Shown one piece after another: positions 1 to 5,372 of a DNA stretch of 5,372 nucleotides. Source of the DNA: an uncultured Acidaminococcus sp. Lineage in GTDB: Bacteria; Bacillota; Negativicutes; Acidaminococcales; Acidaminococcaceae. The notes below the pieces were generated by a model. The model was not told the origin of the DNA and made no database searches. It saw only the letters and a list, made by a program, of their open reading frames with translations. The position numbers and the translations under genes are program-made. The stretch's first letter is position 1. Each line of letters opens with the position of its first letter. The stretch covers positions 1 through 5,372 of the forward strand of contig CAAGJR010000150.1 of the NCBI GenBank assembly GCA_900770265.1, read 5' to 3'.

Positions 1-12
1 GGTCCTCTCCTT
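1..12 (-). promoter_or_regulatory. Probable ribosome binding site of a minus-strand gene beyond the left edge
   Basis: Read on the minus strand, the last bases of the window are GTGAAGGAGAGGACC, which contains a strong Shine-Dalgarno core (AAGGAG) with room for a start codon just outside the window. No start codon is visible, so the gene itself cannot be named. It would lie downstream of ppaC on the same strand and could be co-transcribed with it, since no terminator is seen between. Confidence 0.4.
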
Positions 13-69
13 CACTAACCACCAGCAACTAGCCACTAATCACTATAATCACGCGAGTCACTAGCCACT
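13..69. repeat. Short CACTA / ACTAGCCACT-rich repeat spacer
   Basis: The spacer after ppaC is built from variants of one short word. ACTAGCCACT occurs twice, at 28-37 and 60-69, and CACTA occurs around 13, 35 and 41, with AATCAC at 39-43 and 48-52 in between. On the other strand it reads as GTGATTAGTGGCTAGT-like sequence. It contains no reading frame and no GC stem followed by a T run, so it does not look like an intrinsic terminator for ppaC. I recall similar CACTAG-rich spacers in some Negativicutes genomes, but could not check this. Confidence 0.5.
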
Positions 70-75
70 CATTCT

Positions 76-1005
76 TTATCCTTTGAACGCATCCGTCAGC
101 GGCGGAACGATCTGTTTCTTCCGGCTCAGCACCTTGGGCAGATGGTAATGGCCATCAGCTTCAGCTTTGCCGAAGGCTTTGTCCAGGATGTCCTTGTTCT
201 TACCGGCCCACAGCAGTTCGGTCACTTCGTCCATGATGTCGGTGACCATCAGCAGCGTGGTATCGGCTTCGCCCTTGTCCACCATGGCCTGCAGGGATTT
301 CTGCAGTTCCGGCCATTTGGCTTTGGCTTTTTCGCCGTCCATGACGTTCACCTGGGCTACGGTCACTTTGCCCTGGGGGAAGTCGAATTCCTTCATATCC
401 CCGTGGGTGATTTCGTCAGCGGTCATGGAGTTGATGGCGCTGCCGGCCTGGAGCATATCCAGAGCATACCCCTGAGGATCGGCGATACCGGCGATTTTGG
501 CCAGGGCACCGGCGGCTTCCTTATCCTTTTCCGTGGTGGTCGGGGATTTGAAGTACAGGGTGTCGGAACTGATGGCGGAGAACAGCAGGCCGGCGATTTC
601 CTTCGGCAGGTCCACTTTGTTTTCCACAGCCACGTTGTACAGGATGGTGGCGGTGCAGCCTACGGGCTGCATGCGCACAAACAGCGGGTTGGCAGTCACG
701 ATGCCGCCCAGCCGATGGTGGTCGATGATTTCCAGCAGGTTGGCTTTATCCAGGCCATCCACAGCCTGGGCCATTTCGTTGTGGTCCACCAGGATGATGT
801 CCTGGCCTTCGTCCACCTTTTCCACCAGCTCAGGAGCGGAAACTTTCCAGTAGTCCAGTACGAACTGGGTTTCCGGGTTCACCTTGCCGGCCCGGCAGGC
901 GGTGACTTTGGCGCCCAGCTGGGTCTTGATGTAGGCATAGCTCAGGGCAGAGCAGATGGAGTCGGTATCCGGGTTCTTGTGCCCGGTGATGATGATGTTT
1001 TCCAT
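76..1005 (-). CDS. ppaC: Manganese-dependent inorganic pyrophosphatase (family II, DHH-DHHA2)
   Basis: Cytosolic enzyme that hydrolyses pyrophosphate to two phosphates and so pulls forward reactions that release PPi. With the start used here it is 309 residues, the usual size of the short family II enzyme (no CBS-domain insert). The N-terminal DHH domain shows GHKNPDTDS at residues 8-16 (metal ligands H9, D13, D15), VDHNE at 73-77 (D74), DHH at 95-97 and SSDT at 146-149 (D148). The C-terminal DHHA2 domain carries K205 and the substrate-binding SRKKQ at 294-298. All key residues are present. An ATG three codons upstream (1012-1014) directly abuts the AAGGAG at 1015-1020, which is too close; the ATG at 1003-1005 is 9 bases from it and gives the conserved N-terminus, so it was chosen. 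The gene has its own promoter. Although it shares the DHH fold with c-di-AMP phosphodiesterases such as GdpP, the DHHA2 C-terminus marks it as a pyrophosphatase. Confidence 0.96.
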   Translation of the reverse strand: MENIIITGHKNPDTDSICSALSYAYIKTQLGAKVTACRAGKVNPETQFVLDYWKVSAPELVEKVDEGQDIILVDHNEMAQAVDGLDKANLLEIIDHHRLGGIVTANPLFVRMQPVGCTATILYNVAVENKVDLPKEIAGLLFSAISSDTLYFKSPTTTEKDKEAAGALAKIAGIADPQGYALDMLQAGSAINSMTADEITHGDMKEFDFPQGKVTVAQVNVMDGEKAKAKWPELQKSLQAMVDKGEADTTLLMVTDIMDEVTELLWAGKNKDILDKAFGKAEADGHYHLPKVLSRKKQIVPPLTDAFKG

Positions 1006-1014
1006 GAAAGGCAT

Positions 1015-1020
1015 CTCCTT
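1015..1020 (-). promoter_or_regulatory. ppaC ribosome binding site that decides the start
   Basis: AAGGAG on the minus strand. The in-frame ATG at 1012-1014 touches it with no spacer, whereas the ATG at 1003-1005 sits 9 bases away, a workable distance. This supports the 309-residue product over a 312-residue one. Confidence 0.8.
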
Positions 1021-1041
1021 CGATTTTACTTACATTTTAAT

Positions 1042-1072
1042 ATTATACCATATTTTAGATTTCCCGTGTCCC
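1042..1072 (-). promoter_or_regulatory. ppaC promoter, extended -10 type
   Basis: On the minus strand a consensus TATAAT (1042-1047) is preceded by TGG, giving the extended -10 TGnTATAAT. The -35 is poor: the best candidate is GGGACA at 1067-1072 with a long 19-base spacer. Transcription would start near 1035, leaving a leader of about 30 bases before the ATG. The weak -35 falls in the end of the adjoining palindromic repeat. Confidence 0.7.
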
Positions 1073-1186
1073 CCTGAAAGGGGGAAAGGCCCCGCTTGCG
1101 GGTAGGGGGTCTCACACCCGCTGTAAGACCCCTCCACCGTCCATTCGGACGGTTCCCCTCCCCTTTCAGGGGAGGACAAGGGGGAG
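1066..1186. repeat. Palindromic, hairpin-rich intergenic repeat (REP/MITE-like)
   Basis: About 120 bases fill the gap between the FAD gene stop and the ppaC promoter. The ends form imperfect terminal inverted repeats: TGTCCCCCTGAAAGGGGGA (from 1067) matches the reverse complement of the right end (TTGTCCTCCCCTGAAAGGGG). Each arm is itself a hairpin: 1069-1085 (7-bp stem, GAA loop) and 1157-1175 (8-bp stem, TTC loop). Between them lie CCCGC/GCGGG (1091-1102), GGGGTCT/AGACCCC (1106-1132) and ACCGTCC/GGACGGT (1136-1153). No stem is followed by a T run, so this is not a typical intrinsic terminator, though it could protect mRNA 3' ends. No target-site duplication was recognised. Similar CCCCTTTCAGGGG elements are, as I recall, dispersed in Negativicutes and related genomes; the copy number here is unknown. 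Confidence 0.7.
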
Positions 1187-2788
1187 TTACGGTCTGGCGA
1201 AGCGCGCCATCAGCCGGTGGCTCTGGTGGTACCCGTCCATGGCAGCACTCATGATGCCGCCGGCGTACCCGGCCCCTTCGCCGGTGGGATACAGCCCCGG
1301 GCAGTTCACGCTCTGCCCGTCCTCGCCCCGGTTGATACGCACCGGTGCCGACGTGCGGGTCTCCACCCCGATCATGAGCCCTTTTTGGCCGAAGCCGGGC
1401 AGGCGGTGGTCGAACACCCGCAGCCCGTGGTCCAGGCTGTCGGTGACGAAATCCGGCAGCACCTTCCGCAGGTCCGCCGCCACCAGCCCCGGCCGGTAGC
1501 TGGGCTTGAAGTCCACCTTCAAATCAGGTTCCGTGCGCTCCAGGAAGCTGCGGCTGGTCTGGGCCGGTGCCCGGTAATCCCGGCTGACGCTCCAGGCCAG
1601 GTGTTCATACTTTCGCTGGAATTCCATGCCTCCCAGCGGACCTTCCGGGAAGTCTGAAGGATCCACGCTGACCACCAGCGCACTGTTGGCCCGGCCCGTA
1701 TCCCGCTTGAACGGGCTCATGCCATTCACCACCAGTCCTTCCGGTTCGGAGGCGGAAGCCACCACCTGGCCTCCGGGGCACATGCAGAAGGAATACACAG
1801 CCCGGCCGGTTTCCTTGTCGTGATAGATCAGGGCGTAGTCCGCCGCTCCCAGTTTAGGATGGTTGGCAAACGGCCCGTACTGAGCCTTGTTGATCAGGGC
1901 CTGGGGATGCTCGATGCGTACCCCGATGGCGAAGGCCTTGGCTTCCAGGTGCACGGCCCGCTGCAGCAGGGTCTTGTACGTATCCCGGGCGCTGTGGCCG
2001 CAGGCCAGGATCACCGCATTGGTGTCCACCCATTCGCTGCCACAGAGCTGTACGGCTGTCAGCCCTTTTTCCGGATCCACCCGGAAATCCGTCACCTGGG
2101 TCTCGTAACGGATTTCCCCGCCGGCCTGTTTGATCTGGCTGATGAGCCCCGTGACCATGAGCCGCAGTTTGTCCGTGCCCACATGGGGCTTCTGCTCCGT
2201 CAGGATCTCTTTGGGTGCCCCGGCGTCCACAAACGCCTGGAGGATGTGCCCCATGATGGGGTCGTTCACCCGGGTGGTCAGCTTACCGTCCGAGAACGTA
2301 CCGGCGCCGCCGGCCCCGAACTGCACATTGCTCACCGGGTCCAGTCTGCCGGTCTTCCAGAAATTCTCCACGTCCTTCACCCGGTGCTGCAGGTCGCGCC
2401 CCCGTTCCACCACAAGCGGTGCATAGCCGTTGCGGGCCAGCTCCAGGGCCGCCACCAGGCCCGCCGGCCCCAGACCGATGACCACAGGCCGGCCACTGAG
2501 AGGCGCCGTTCCCGGCACCACAGGCGGCACGGGCTTTTCTTCCCACAGGCTCACCTGGGGATCTTTCAGCAGCTTTTTCACCAGGCCCGCCGGTCCCTCC
2601 AGCCACACCTTCACATGGTATACGAAACAGATGTTGTTCTTCCGCCGGGCGTCCACAGCCTTGCGCAGCACCTGCACCCGCTTCAGCTGGTGGGCAGGCA
2701 GCTGGTATTTCTTCGCCACGATCTGTTCCAGGCTGTGGCGGCTGTCCAGACCCACCCGGATATTATTGATTCTGAGCTGTGTTGTCAT
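1187..2788 (-). CDS. FAD-dependent oxidoreductase, COG2509-like, function unknown
   Basis: Predicted soluble flavoprotein of 533 residues. Residues 1 to about 85 form a basic N-terminal domain (several K/R-rich stretches) ahead of the dinucleotide fold. The Rossmann FAD motif GLGPAG is at 105-110, with the acidic ribose-binding end at VVERG (126-130). QFGAGGAGTFSDGKL at 156-170 and GVETRTSAPVRI at 474-485 are signatures I associate with the COG2509 group, and PTGEGAGYAGGI at 501-512 closes the FAD site. Cysteines occur at ACGHS (262-266) and in the CMCPGG stretch (335-340). Substrate and electron acceptor are unknown for this family. The start ATG (2786-2788) has AGGAG 7 bases upstream (2796-2800), inside the end of cdaR. 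The first 26 bases overlap cdaR in another frame, so translational coupling is likely. Gene limits are secure; the specific role is not. Confidence 0.9.
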   Translation of the reverse strand: MTTQLRINNIRVGLDSRHSLEQIVAKKYQLPAHQLKRVQVLRKAVDARRKNNICFVYHVKVWLEGPAGLVKKLLKDPQVSLWEEKPVPPVVPGTAPLSGRPVVIGLGPAGLVAALELARNGYAPLVVERGRDLQHRVKDVENFWKTGRLDPVSNVQFGAGGAGTFSDGKLTTRVNDPIMGHILQAFVDAGAPKEILTEQKPHVGTDKLRLMVTGLISQIKQAGGEIRYETQVTDFRVDPEKGLTAVQLCGSEWVDTNAVILACGHSARDTYKTLLQRAVHLEAKAFAIGVRIEHPQALINKAQYGPFANHPKLGAADYALIYHDKETGRAVYSFCMCPGGQVVASASEPEGLVVNGMSPFKRDTGRANSALVVSVDPSDFPEGPLGGMEFQRKYEHLAWSVSRDYRAPAQTSRSFLERTEPDLKVDFKPSYRPGLVAADLRKVLPDFVTDSLDHGLRVFDHRLPGFGQKGLMIGVETRTSAPVRINRGEDGQSVNCPGLYPTGEGAGYAGGIMSAAMDGYHQSHRLMARFARP

Positions 2789-3737
2789 TCTTGTTCTCCT
2801 GCTGATTGCTGCCGCCCTTGTCCAGGGTGATCTCCACCAGGACGCTGTGCTGGTCGGCCAGCACCTGGTCCGGGATCTGCAGCGGCATCTTCAATTCCAC
2901 ATCACTGGTGATATTGTTCAGTACGATGGGGGCCGTCAAGATCTGCTTGATGCCGCCCAGCACCTTGGGTTCAGCGGTCAGGCGCACGCTGCTGGGCGTG
3001 ATCTTGACTTCCTTCAGGTTCACCCCGTCGGGCAGCTTGCCGCTCAGGTTGGCCTTGATGGGGAAGTCGTTGGTCCCCAGCTGCCGCACGATGGTCACCA
3101 CGGCCTTCACTTTCGCCGGCACCACCTTCACGTCGTACATTTCCCGTCCGGCCTTGTCCACAGCCACAGCGGTGGCATCGGCTGTGAAGTTCTGGTCATG
3201 ATGGCTGATGTCCACCATCACCATGACCTTGTCCACCTGGGAGATCCGGCCGCTGGCTCCCCGGATGGTCACCTGGGTGGGTGACAGATCCATCTGGCTG
3301 ACGGTGACGCCGCTGTTGGGCACCCCTACGATCCGGGGTTCCACGGCCATGGTCTTCTCCGCCACCGTATCCGTTTCCAGCTGGATCAGGCTGGGGGTGA
3401 TCTCCGTCACCTCGCCCATCCTTGTGGTGGCCTGCACATTATACGTATTCCGTCCCTTGGGGGCGTCTGTAAAGTCGATGAATGCCTTTACATCCCCCTC
3501 GCCCAGCTGGGAGATCTGGGACCGGGTGCCGCTGACCCTGACGCTGACCGTGTCGGGCAGATCCTTCACCACCATGTCATCGGACAGGTTCTGGGCCGCC
3601 AGGGGCACCTGGTACACCTTCGTGGTGATGGGGTTCTGTTCGTTCATCACATACACCCACAAAATGCAGGCGCACACCACGGACATGATCCGCACGAACC
3701 AGGAATTGCGGTTGGGAGCCTCATTATTTTTCAACAT
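2763..3737 (-). CDS. cdaR: CdaR / YbbR-repeat membrane-anchored regulator of the diadenylate cyclase
   Basis: Partner of CdaA; in other Firmicutes CdaR binds the cyclase and modulates c-di-AMP production. The 324-residue product has a short basic cytoplasmic start, one membrane segment at about residues 13-31 (WFVRI to VYVMN), then an extracytoplasmic part with three YbbR-type beta repeats at roughly 38-118, 128-217 and 222-306. Each repeat shows the pattern of a VPL/VG-like strand, a turn and a xPxxVxxxG-type strand (for example LSPTQVTIRG at 151-160 and ITPSSVRLTA at 246-255). The tail from about 308 is polar (N/Q/E/K/D-rich) and lies partly in the overlap with the next gene. I chose the ATG at 3735-3737 because AGGGGG lies 8 bases upstream; an ATG seven codons earlier (3756-3758) has only a poor site. 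The gene overlaps the end of cdaA by 14 bases. Confidence 0.92.
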   Translation of the reverse strand: MLKNNEAPNRNSWFVRIMSVVCACILWVYVMNEQNPITTKVYQVPLAAQNLSDDMVVKDLPDTVSVRVSGTRSQISQLGEGDVKAFIDFTDAPKGRNTYNVQATTRMGEVTEITPSLIQLETDTVAEKTMAVEPRIVGVPNSGVTVSQMDLSPTQVTIRGASGRISQVDKVMVMVDISHHDQNFTADATAVAVDKAGREMYDVKVVPAKVKAVVTIVRQLGTNDFPIKANLSGKLPDGVNLKEVKITPSSVRLTAEPKVLGGIKQILTAPIVLNNITSDVELKMPLQIPDQVLADQHSVLVEITLDKGGSNQQENKNDNTAQNQ

Positions 3738-4593
3738 GGTCCTGGCCCCCTTTCTCATTGTTCTCGCCGGTCTTCTTCCCTCTGAGCTTGGCCATCAGCG
3801 CATCCTTCCAGTTCAGCATGGGCTGCTTCATCACCGGCCGCAGCAGGTCTTTCACATCCTGGTGGGTCAGGTAGCGCTGCAGGGCGCCGCCCCGGGCCAG
3901 GGAAATGGTGCCCGTTTCTTCACTGACCACCAGGATCAGGGCATCGGTCTGCTCGGAAAGGCCGATGGCCGCCCGGTGCCGGGTCCCCAGTTCCTGGCTC
4001 AGGTTCCGGGCCTCTGTCAGAGGCAGCAGGCAGCTGGCCGCTGCAATGCGGTCGCCCCGGATGATCACGGCCCCGTCGTGGAGGGGCGTATTGGGGATGA
4101 AAATGTTTTCGAACAGAGCCGTACTGATGAGCCCGTCGATGGGAATGCCCGTCTCGATGTAGTCATCCAGCCCGGTTTCCCGCTCGAACACCATCAGCGC
4201 CCCGATTTTGTTCCGGCTCAGGTCGTCGGCGGTGGTGGCCACGGCTTCCAGCATGTTCTCCACCTGCAGTTCGTTCAGCACGGTGCTGCGGCGGAACAGC
4301 TTGCCCCGGCCGATCTGTTCCAGGGCCCGGCGCAGTTCCGGCTGGAACACCACGGGCAGAGCGAACATGACGATGGTCATGAATTTCTCCAGCAGCCAGT
4401 TGATCACGTACAGGTTCAGCCATTTGCTGACCAGCATGACCACCAGCAGCATCAAGAGCCCTTTCACCAGGGATGCAGCCCGGGTATTCTTCAGCATCTG
4501 GTATAATTTATTCAGGAAAAACGCCACCACCAGGATGTCGATCACATCCAGGAAGGTGATGGTGTGGATCAAACCAAAGATATGTCCTCCCAT
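3724..4593 (-). CDS. cdaA: Membrane diadenylate cyclase CdaA (c-di-AMP synthase)
   Basis: Condenses two ATP into cyclic di-AMP plus two PPi at the cytoplasmic face of the membrane; c-di-AMP controls potassium and osmolyte balance and is linked to cell-wall homeostasis. The product is 289 residues, close to known CdaA proteins. Three membrane segments lie at about 11-29, 42-57 and 61-82. The DAC (DisA_N) domain follows at about 100-255, with the catalytic DGA at 173-175 in NTPLHDGAVI, GTRHRAA at 203-209 (RHR signature at 205-207) and SEETG at 224-228. The C-terminus from 267 is charged. The start at 4591-4593 has a strong AGGAGG 7 bases upstream and gives the expected N-terminus; the longer frame reaching 4653 would begin upstream of the promoter and is rejected. 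It is the first gene of a cdaA-cdaR-FAD oxidoreductase operon. Confidence 0.96.
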   Translation of the reverse strand: MGGHIFGLIHTITFLDVIDILVVAFFLNKLYQMLKNTRAASLVKGLLMLLVVMLVSKWLNLYVINWLLEKFMTIVMFALPVVFQPELRRALEQIGRGKLFRRSTVLNELQVENMLEAVATTADDLSRNKIGALMVFERETGLDDYIETGIPIDGLISTALFENIFIPNTPLHDGAVIIRGDRIAAASCLLPLTEARNLSQELGTRHRAAIGLSEQTDALILVVSEETGTISLARGGALQRYLTHQDVKDLLRPVMKQPMLNWKDALMAKLRGKKTGENNEKGGQDHVEK

Positions 4594-4600
4594 TGTTGTA

Positions 4601-4606
4601 CCTCCT
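4601..4606 (-). promoter_or_regulatory. cdaA ribosome binding site that decides the start
   Basis: Consensus AGGAGG on the minus strand, 7 bases before the ATG at 4591-4593. It fixes the start of CdaA against the in-frame upstream ATG at 4651-4653. Confidence 0.85.
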
Positions 4607-4623
4607 GTTTTTTGACTCCTATC

Positions 4624-4653
4624 ATTATATGCTATTTTCCCGGGGGGATGCAA
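4624..4653 (-). promoter_or_regulatory. Candidate cdaA operon promoter
   Basis: On the minus strand, TATAAT (4624-4629) is a perfect -10. TTGCAT (4648-4653) lies 18 bases upstream as a partial -35 (TTG conserved, the second half not). The start point would be near 4617, giving a leader of about 24 bases that holds the AGGAGG. It points away from the M20 gene promoter. Confidence 0.65.
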
Positions 4654-4659
4654 TCATCC
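4646..4659. promoter_or_regulatory. Small inverted repeat between the divergent promoters, possible operator
   Basis: GGATG-CAAT-CATCC, a perfect 5-bp inverted repeat with a 4-base centre. It covers the cdaA -35 and the likely -35 region of the divergent M20 gene. A repeat this short can occur by chance; no known operator was recognised. Confidence 0.25.
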
Positions 4660-4671
4660 GGCCGAAAACCG

Positions 4672-4680
4672 TGGTATACT
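4672..4680 (+). promoter_or_regulatory. Candidate M20 amidohydrolase promoter, extended -10
   Basis: TGGTATACT reads as TGn followed by TATACT (4675-4680), a good extended -10 about 40 bases before the ATG. No clear -35 is visible at the usual distance (4652-4657 reads AATCAT), which is tolerated in extended -10 promoters. An AAAGGA ribosome site (4705-4710) follows, 9 bases before the start codon. Confidence 0.6.
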
Positions 4681-4719
4681 TACAATCAGCAAATCTGCAA
4701 GAAGAAAGGAACCTGCCTT

Positions 4720-5372
4720 ATGGATATACTCGCTCTGGCCCGCGCCGAGGCACCGGAAACCGTGCGCCTGCGCCGCCATTTCCATGAACAGCCCGAACTG
4801 AGCTGCAAAGAAGTAAAGACCATCGCCTTTTTGGAGGCCTATCTGAAAGACCTGGGGATTCCCACCACCAATGTACCCGATGGAGGACTTTTGGGGATCA
4901 TCGACAGCGGAAAGCCCGGCAAGACCCTGCTCATGCGGGCGGACGTGGACGGACTGCCCATCCAGGAAAGTTCCCGCAACCTGAAACAGGCCAAACTGTG
5001 CGTGTCAAAGGTGCCCGGGGTGTCCCATGCCTGCGGCCACGACGGCCACATGGCCATGCTGCTCACTGCCGCCCGGATCTTGGTGGCCAACAAGGACGCC
5101 TTCACCGGCAAGGTGGTTCTGTGCTTTGAACGGGGCGAAGAGGAAAGCGGCGACATCCAGAACCTGCTGCCCTACATCGTGAAGGAATCGGGGCTCCAGA
5201 TCGATGGCTGCTACGCCACCCACGTGCGGTGGGACATGCCTGCCGGCACCGTGTCCATCACCCCGGGAGCCGTCATGGGCGGCGGCTGTTCCTTTGTGGT
5301 GAAGCTGGAGGGAACCTTCGGCCACGGAGCCCGTCCCGACCTGGCCAACAACCCCATGGACTGCTTCTGCGA
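4720..5372 (+). CDS. M20 family metal-dependent amidohydrolase/peptidase (partial, 3' end outside the window)
   Basis: Resembles the M20D branch (hippurate hydrolase, N-acyl-amino-acid and indole-acetyl-amino-acid hydrolases), cytosolic enzymes that cleave an acyl group from an amino acid or small peptide using two metal ions. The 217 visible residues show RRHFHEQPEL at 18-27, MRADVDGLPIQE at 72-83, HACGHDGH at 103-110 (ligands C105, H107), FERGEEES at 136-143 (probable base E140, ligand E141), THVRW at 167-171 (ligand H168) and GHGARPD at 201-207, the entry to the lid/dimerisation domain. The final metal-binding His would lie in the missing C-terminus; the family is usually near 390 residues, so a little over half is present. 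The frame is open to the right edge. The substrate cannot be told from this part. The start ATG has AAAGGA 9 bases upstream. The gene is transcribed divergently from cdaA. Confidence 0.92.
   Translation, partial: MDILALARAEAPETVRLRRHFHEQPELSCKEVKTIAFLEAYLKDLGIPTTNVPDGGLLGIIDSGKPGKTLLMRADVDGLPIQESSRNLKQAKLCVSKVPGVSHACGHDGHMAMLLTAARILVANKDAFTGKVVLCFERGEEESGDIQNLLPYIVKESGLQIDGCYATHVRWDMPAGTVSITPGAVMGGGCSFVVKLEGTFGHGARPDLANNPMDCFC

Noticed and set aside
76..1005. c-di-AMP phosphodiesterase next to the cyclase
   Set aside because: The DHH motif is shared with GdpP-type enzymes, but the length (309), the SRKKQ motif and the DHHA2-type C-terminus identify a family II pyrophosphatase.
142..1077. Long plus-strand open frame (311 codons) opposite ppaC
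   Set aside because: It is the antisense shadow of a clearly conserved gene with all catalytic residues. Its product is low-complexity, rich in H, G, F and V, with no recognisable domain.
1066..1186. Intrinsic terminator of the cdaA operon
   Set aside because: Several stable stems are present, but none is followed by a T run on the minus strand; kept as a repeat rather than a terminator.
1820..2830. Plus-strand open frame (336 codons) opposite the FAD oxidoreductase
   Set aside because: Antisense shadow of a gene with FAD motifs; its H/R/Q-rich product resembles nothing known.
3208..4506. Long plus-strand open frame (432 codons) opposite cdaR and cdaA
   Set aside because: Spans two well-supported minus-strand genes and yields a Q/H/P-rich sequence with no family resemblance; expected in GC-biased coding DNA.
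4594..4653. Twenty-residue N-terminal extension of CdaA starting at 4653
   Set aside because: The extension would cover the candidate promoter, lacks a ribosome site, and the internal ATG at 4591-4593 has a consensus AGGAGG and gives the usual CdaA N-terminus.
4593..4787. Plus-strand small open frame across the divergent promoter region
   Set aside because: It overlaps the start of the M20 gene in another frame, has no ribosome site, and its sequence is explained by promoter DNA.

Overview
The window reads as a compact, GC-rich (clearly above 50% by eye) bacterial chromosome segment of Firmicutes type. The main clues are a cdaA-cdaR (ybbR) pair for cyclic di-AMP synthesis, a family II manganese pyrophosphatase, an uncharacterised FAD oxidoreductase of the COG2509 type, and strong AGGAGG-like ribosome binding sites. 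GC richness together with CACTAG-rich spacer DNA and a CCCCTGAAAGGGG palindromic repeat suggests an anaerobe of the Negativicutes (Acidaminococcus, Phascolarctobacterium or Megasphaera-like). That placement is a weak inference from memory, not from a search.

Layout. Positions 1-75 are spacer with CACTA/ACTAGCCACT repeats; at the extreme left edge lies a probable ribosome binding site for a minus-strand gene outside the window. Positions 76-1005 (minus) encode the pyrophosphatase PpaC, with its own extended -10 promoter near 1042-1050. Positions about 1066-1186 are a gene-free, hairpin-rich palindromic repeat. Positions 1187-4593 hold three overlapping minus-strand genes read from right to left: cdaA (diadenylate cyclase), cdaR (YbbR-repeat membrane protein) and the FAD-dependent oxidoreductase. 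Positions 4594-4719 are a divergent promoter region. From 4720 to the right edge runs a plus-strand M20 family amidohydrolase/peptidase, cut off by the window end after 217 codons.

How the genes work together. CdaA makes c-di-AMP from two ATP and releases two pyrophosphates; CdaR is its membrane-anchored partner and regulator in other Firmicutes. The third gene starts inside the end of cdaR, so its expression is probably tied to theirs, although its substrate is unknown. The pyrophosphatase downstream hydrolyses pyrophosphate, which fits the chemistry, but it is a general housekeeping enzyme with its own promoter. The usual third gene of this locus in many Firmicutes, glmM, is not in the window.

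No tRNA, rRNA, CRISPR array, transposase or prophage gene was seen. There is no gene-free stretch above 300 bases. No convincing undescribed defence or mobile system was found; the most interesting points are the FAD gene embedded in the c-di-AMP operon, the palindromic repeat, and the overlapping divergent promoters.
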